Shown here: one piece after another, positions 62,684-64,000 of the stretch
Position numbering within the stretch: position 1 is the first letter of the stretch
Layout: each line of letters begins with the position of its first letter
Position numbers and translations under genes: made by a program
DNA from: JANXQG01 sp963804375
GTDB lineage: Bacteria; Planctomycetota; Planctomycetia; Pirellulales; Thermoguttaceae
Assembly: GCA_963804375.1 (NCBI GenBank)
Contig: CAWDQE010000019.1
Location: forward strand, 186,001 to 250,000
Length of the DNA: 64,000 nt
Reading direction: 5' to 3'
The notes under the pieces: model-generated
What the model saw: the letters and a program-made list of their open reading frames with translations, nothing else
What the model was told of the DNA's origin: nothing
Database searches by the model: none

Positions 62684-64000
62684 TTATTTCTTGCCCTGAT
62701 AGACCCGCACGTAATCGACATACATGTCGGCCATGCCATAGCGCGACAAATCGATAGGCCAGCCGCCGCCCGTGGCCAGATTGATCAAAAAGAAAAGCGG
62801 CTTTTGTTTGGAGACCGGGAACGTTGCGTGGCGGCCAACCTCGATGTTGTCGCAGTAGTAAATCGTGTCGGTTTCCGTGATCTTGCAGCCATAGGTGTGG
62901 AACGCCTCGAACCAGGTCGAGGGAATGCCGAACTTGTGCATACTGATCGGATTGTGCATCCCTTGGAATGCCTTCTGTTCCAGGGCCTTGCCGGCCTCGC
63001 CCCCGTTCCAGCAGTGGGGGGTAACCATGTACAGGTCGAACGCATTGGGCGAGCCGGGGCCCTCCCCGCCGTAGGCCTCGATGATGTCCAGTTCGTCGAC
63101 CGGCAGTTTGTCCCAGTCTTTTCTGGTCTTGAAATCCGTCATCTGGTCCGTCAGGAGCCAGAAGCCCGGCCAGGTGCCGATGGCGTTGGGGCCGATGAAC
63201 CGGCATTCGAAGTAGCAGGGGGCCTTGGCCGTGACGCCGCTGGCGTCGTTTTTCATGGAACAGATCAGGCCGGAGCAATGCGTCTTGTCGTTGGCCCTGA
63301 TCCGCAGGTAGGTATCGACCTGGGCAAAGGGATTGTTCGGCGATTCGTGGCTGGTGAAGGCGTGTGCGCTGAAGTCCTGCCAGCCGTTGGGCGGCTTGTG
63401 GTCGTAATAGGTGGCCTTGTTATTGGTGCTGGAGATCGACAACGGCCCCTTGAAATCGTCGGCGAAGACCAGCGACATGCCTGCCGCCTGCGGCGGATCC
63501 TTGGGCATTCCTTCGTTCCATGAAACGCCCCCCTTGTTGTAAAGCTGAAGATAGCAATTGTCCTTGAGGCTCCCATTCTGGCCGCTGATCCGCACCGTGA
63601 TCGGCCCGTGCGGGTAGGCATCGGCCGGAAAGACGAACGAGCCGTTGCCATTCGCATCGAGGGCTACCGTGGCCACCGTGGAATCGGCGCCGAACTCCCC
63701 GCCCTGTTTCCAGCATTTCACGGTCACGCTCTTGAAGCCGGGCGCCGCAACCATGACGGGCGTATCCCCCTTGATGTCGGAGCAATAGGGGGGCGAGACC
63801 ACGGAAACCAGGCTGCCCAAGGTCTCCTCCACACTCTTATCGGAGTCGACGCGGATGGCATCGAAGTACAGGTTGCCCTCGGCGGGCTGCTTGGCCTGGC
63901 TGATCTCCAGCGTGATCTTGCTGATCGGGTAGTCGATCTTGCCGTTCTTGTCGCCGCCCCAAGTCTCGTGGGCGCATCCAGGTCGATGACGATCTCCTTC
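62684..64000 (-). CDS. GH16-family glycoside hydrolase, paralogue, N terminus beyond the window
   Basis: This is a close paralogue of the downstream gene with the same Ig-like segment (FKSVTVKCWKQGGEFG) and GH16 domain. The catalytic signature reads VDELDIIEAYGGEG (E-L-D-I-I-E intact), and the C terminus is nearly the same (YVDYVRVYQGKK). It runs off the right edge. Near 63970-63972 the frame shifts by one missing base in a G run: HETWGGDKNGKIDYP lies in the main frame, whereas KEIVIDLDAP lies in the next. The paralogue shows that both belong to one protein. The tandem pair suggests duplication, with possible division of substrate specificity. Confidence 0.87.
   Translation of the reverse strand, partial: EGDRHRPGCAHETWGGDKNGKIDYPISKITLEISQAKQPAEGNLYFDAIRVDSDKSVEETLGSLVSVVSPPYCSDIKGDTPVMVAAPGFKSVTVKCWKQGGEFGADSTVATVALDANGNGSFVFPADAYPHGPITVRISGQNGSLKDNCYLQLYNKGGVSWNEGMPKDPPQAAGMSLVFADDFKGPLSISSTNNKATYYDHKPPNGWQDFSAHAFTSHESPNNPFAQVDTYLRIRANDKTHCSGLICSMKNDASGVTAKAPCYFECRFIGPNAIGTWPGFWLLTDQMTDFKTRKDWDKLPVDELDIIEAYGGEGPGSPNAFDLYMVTPHCWNGGEAGKALEQKAFQGMHNPISMHKFGIPSTWFEAFHTYGCKITETDTIYYCDNIEVGRHATFPVSKQKPLFFLINLATGGGWPIDLSRYGMADMYVDYVRVYQGKK

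Noticed and set aside
62670..63278. N-terminal extension of the first GH16 gene into its paralogue
   Set aside because: The extension is an off-frame reading of the upstream GH16 gene. The ATG at 62669 has GGAGG and a signal peptide.

Overview
This is a GC-rich window from a planctomycete, probably of the Pirellulales type. The markers are paralogous giant proteins built from autotransporter-associated beta-strand repeats with PEP-CTERM sorting tails, a prepilin-like DUF1559 protein, a planctomycete cytochrome/DUF1592 protein followed by a DUF1552 protein, FecR-VIT-VWA surface proteins beside an ECF sigma factor, formylglycine-generating-enzyme-like and PQQ-propeller secreted proteins, and proteins opening with a DnaJ-like domain. 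No rRNA, tRNA, CRISPR array, replication origin or phage module was recognised.

Layout. 1-8.1 kb: the 3' end of an unknown protein, a ThyA-like protein, a secreted GH28/GH49-type beta-helix glycosidase, a Tat-exported protein of unknown function (minus strand), and an FGE-like/TPR gene pair. 8-10.6 kb: a NagB-like sugar-phosphate isomerase and a DUF1559 protein. 10.7-32.8 kb: two giant tandem paralogues (3563 and 3392 codons, minus strand) separated by an island holding an IS200-like/RAYT tyrosine transposase inside palindromic repeats. 33-39.3 kb: an AraC regulator, a DUF1592-type cytochrome protein, a frameshifted DUF1552 protein and a serine beta-lactamase-fold hydrolase. 39.3-47.1 kb (minus): an ECF sigma factor and a 7-kb FecR-VIT-VWA-STN-TPR reading frame interrupted by four single-base frameshifts. 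47.8-53.7 kb: a metallo-beta-lactamase-fold hydrolase, small secreted proteins, a DnaJ-like/concanavalin-like protein, a glycine-zipper lipoprotein and an HExxH metallopeptidase. 53.8-64 kb: a third PEP-CTERM beta-repeat protein, a second DnaJ-like protein, and a minus-strand run of two GH16 enzymes followed by a PQQ-like propeller protein.

Theme. Most products carry export signals (Sec, Tat, lipobox, prepilin, PEP-CTERM). The recognisable enzymes point to polysaccharide capture and breakdown: GH28/49-like, two GH16, NagB-like, and LamG, discoidin-like and carbohydrate-binding-like modules on the giant surface proteins. An AraC regulator and an ECF sigma factor are present. That these genes work together is inference.

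Mobile repeats are the most distinctive feature. Several palindromic families lie between genes, supply stop codons, sit in frame inside coding sequence, and in one case add about 180 codons to a protein. At least two insertions are flanked by 33-40 bp duplications. Eight apparent single-base frameshifts, about half at G/C runs, suggest assembly or sequencing error in part of the window, so coordinates of the affected genes need care.
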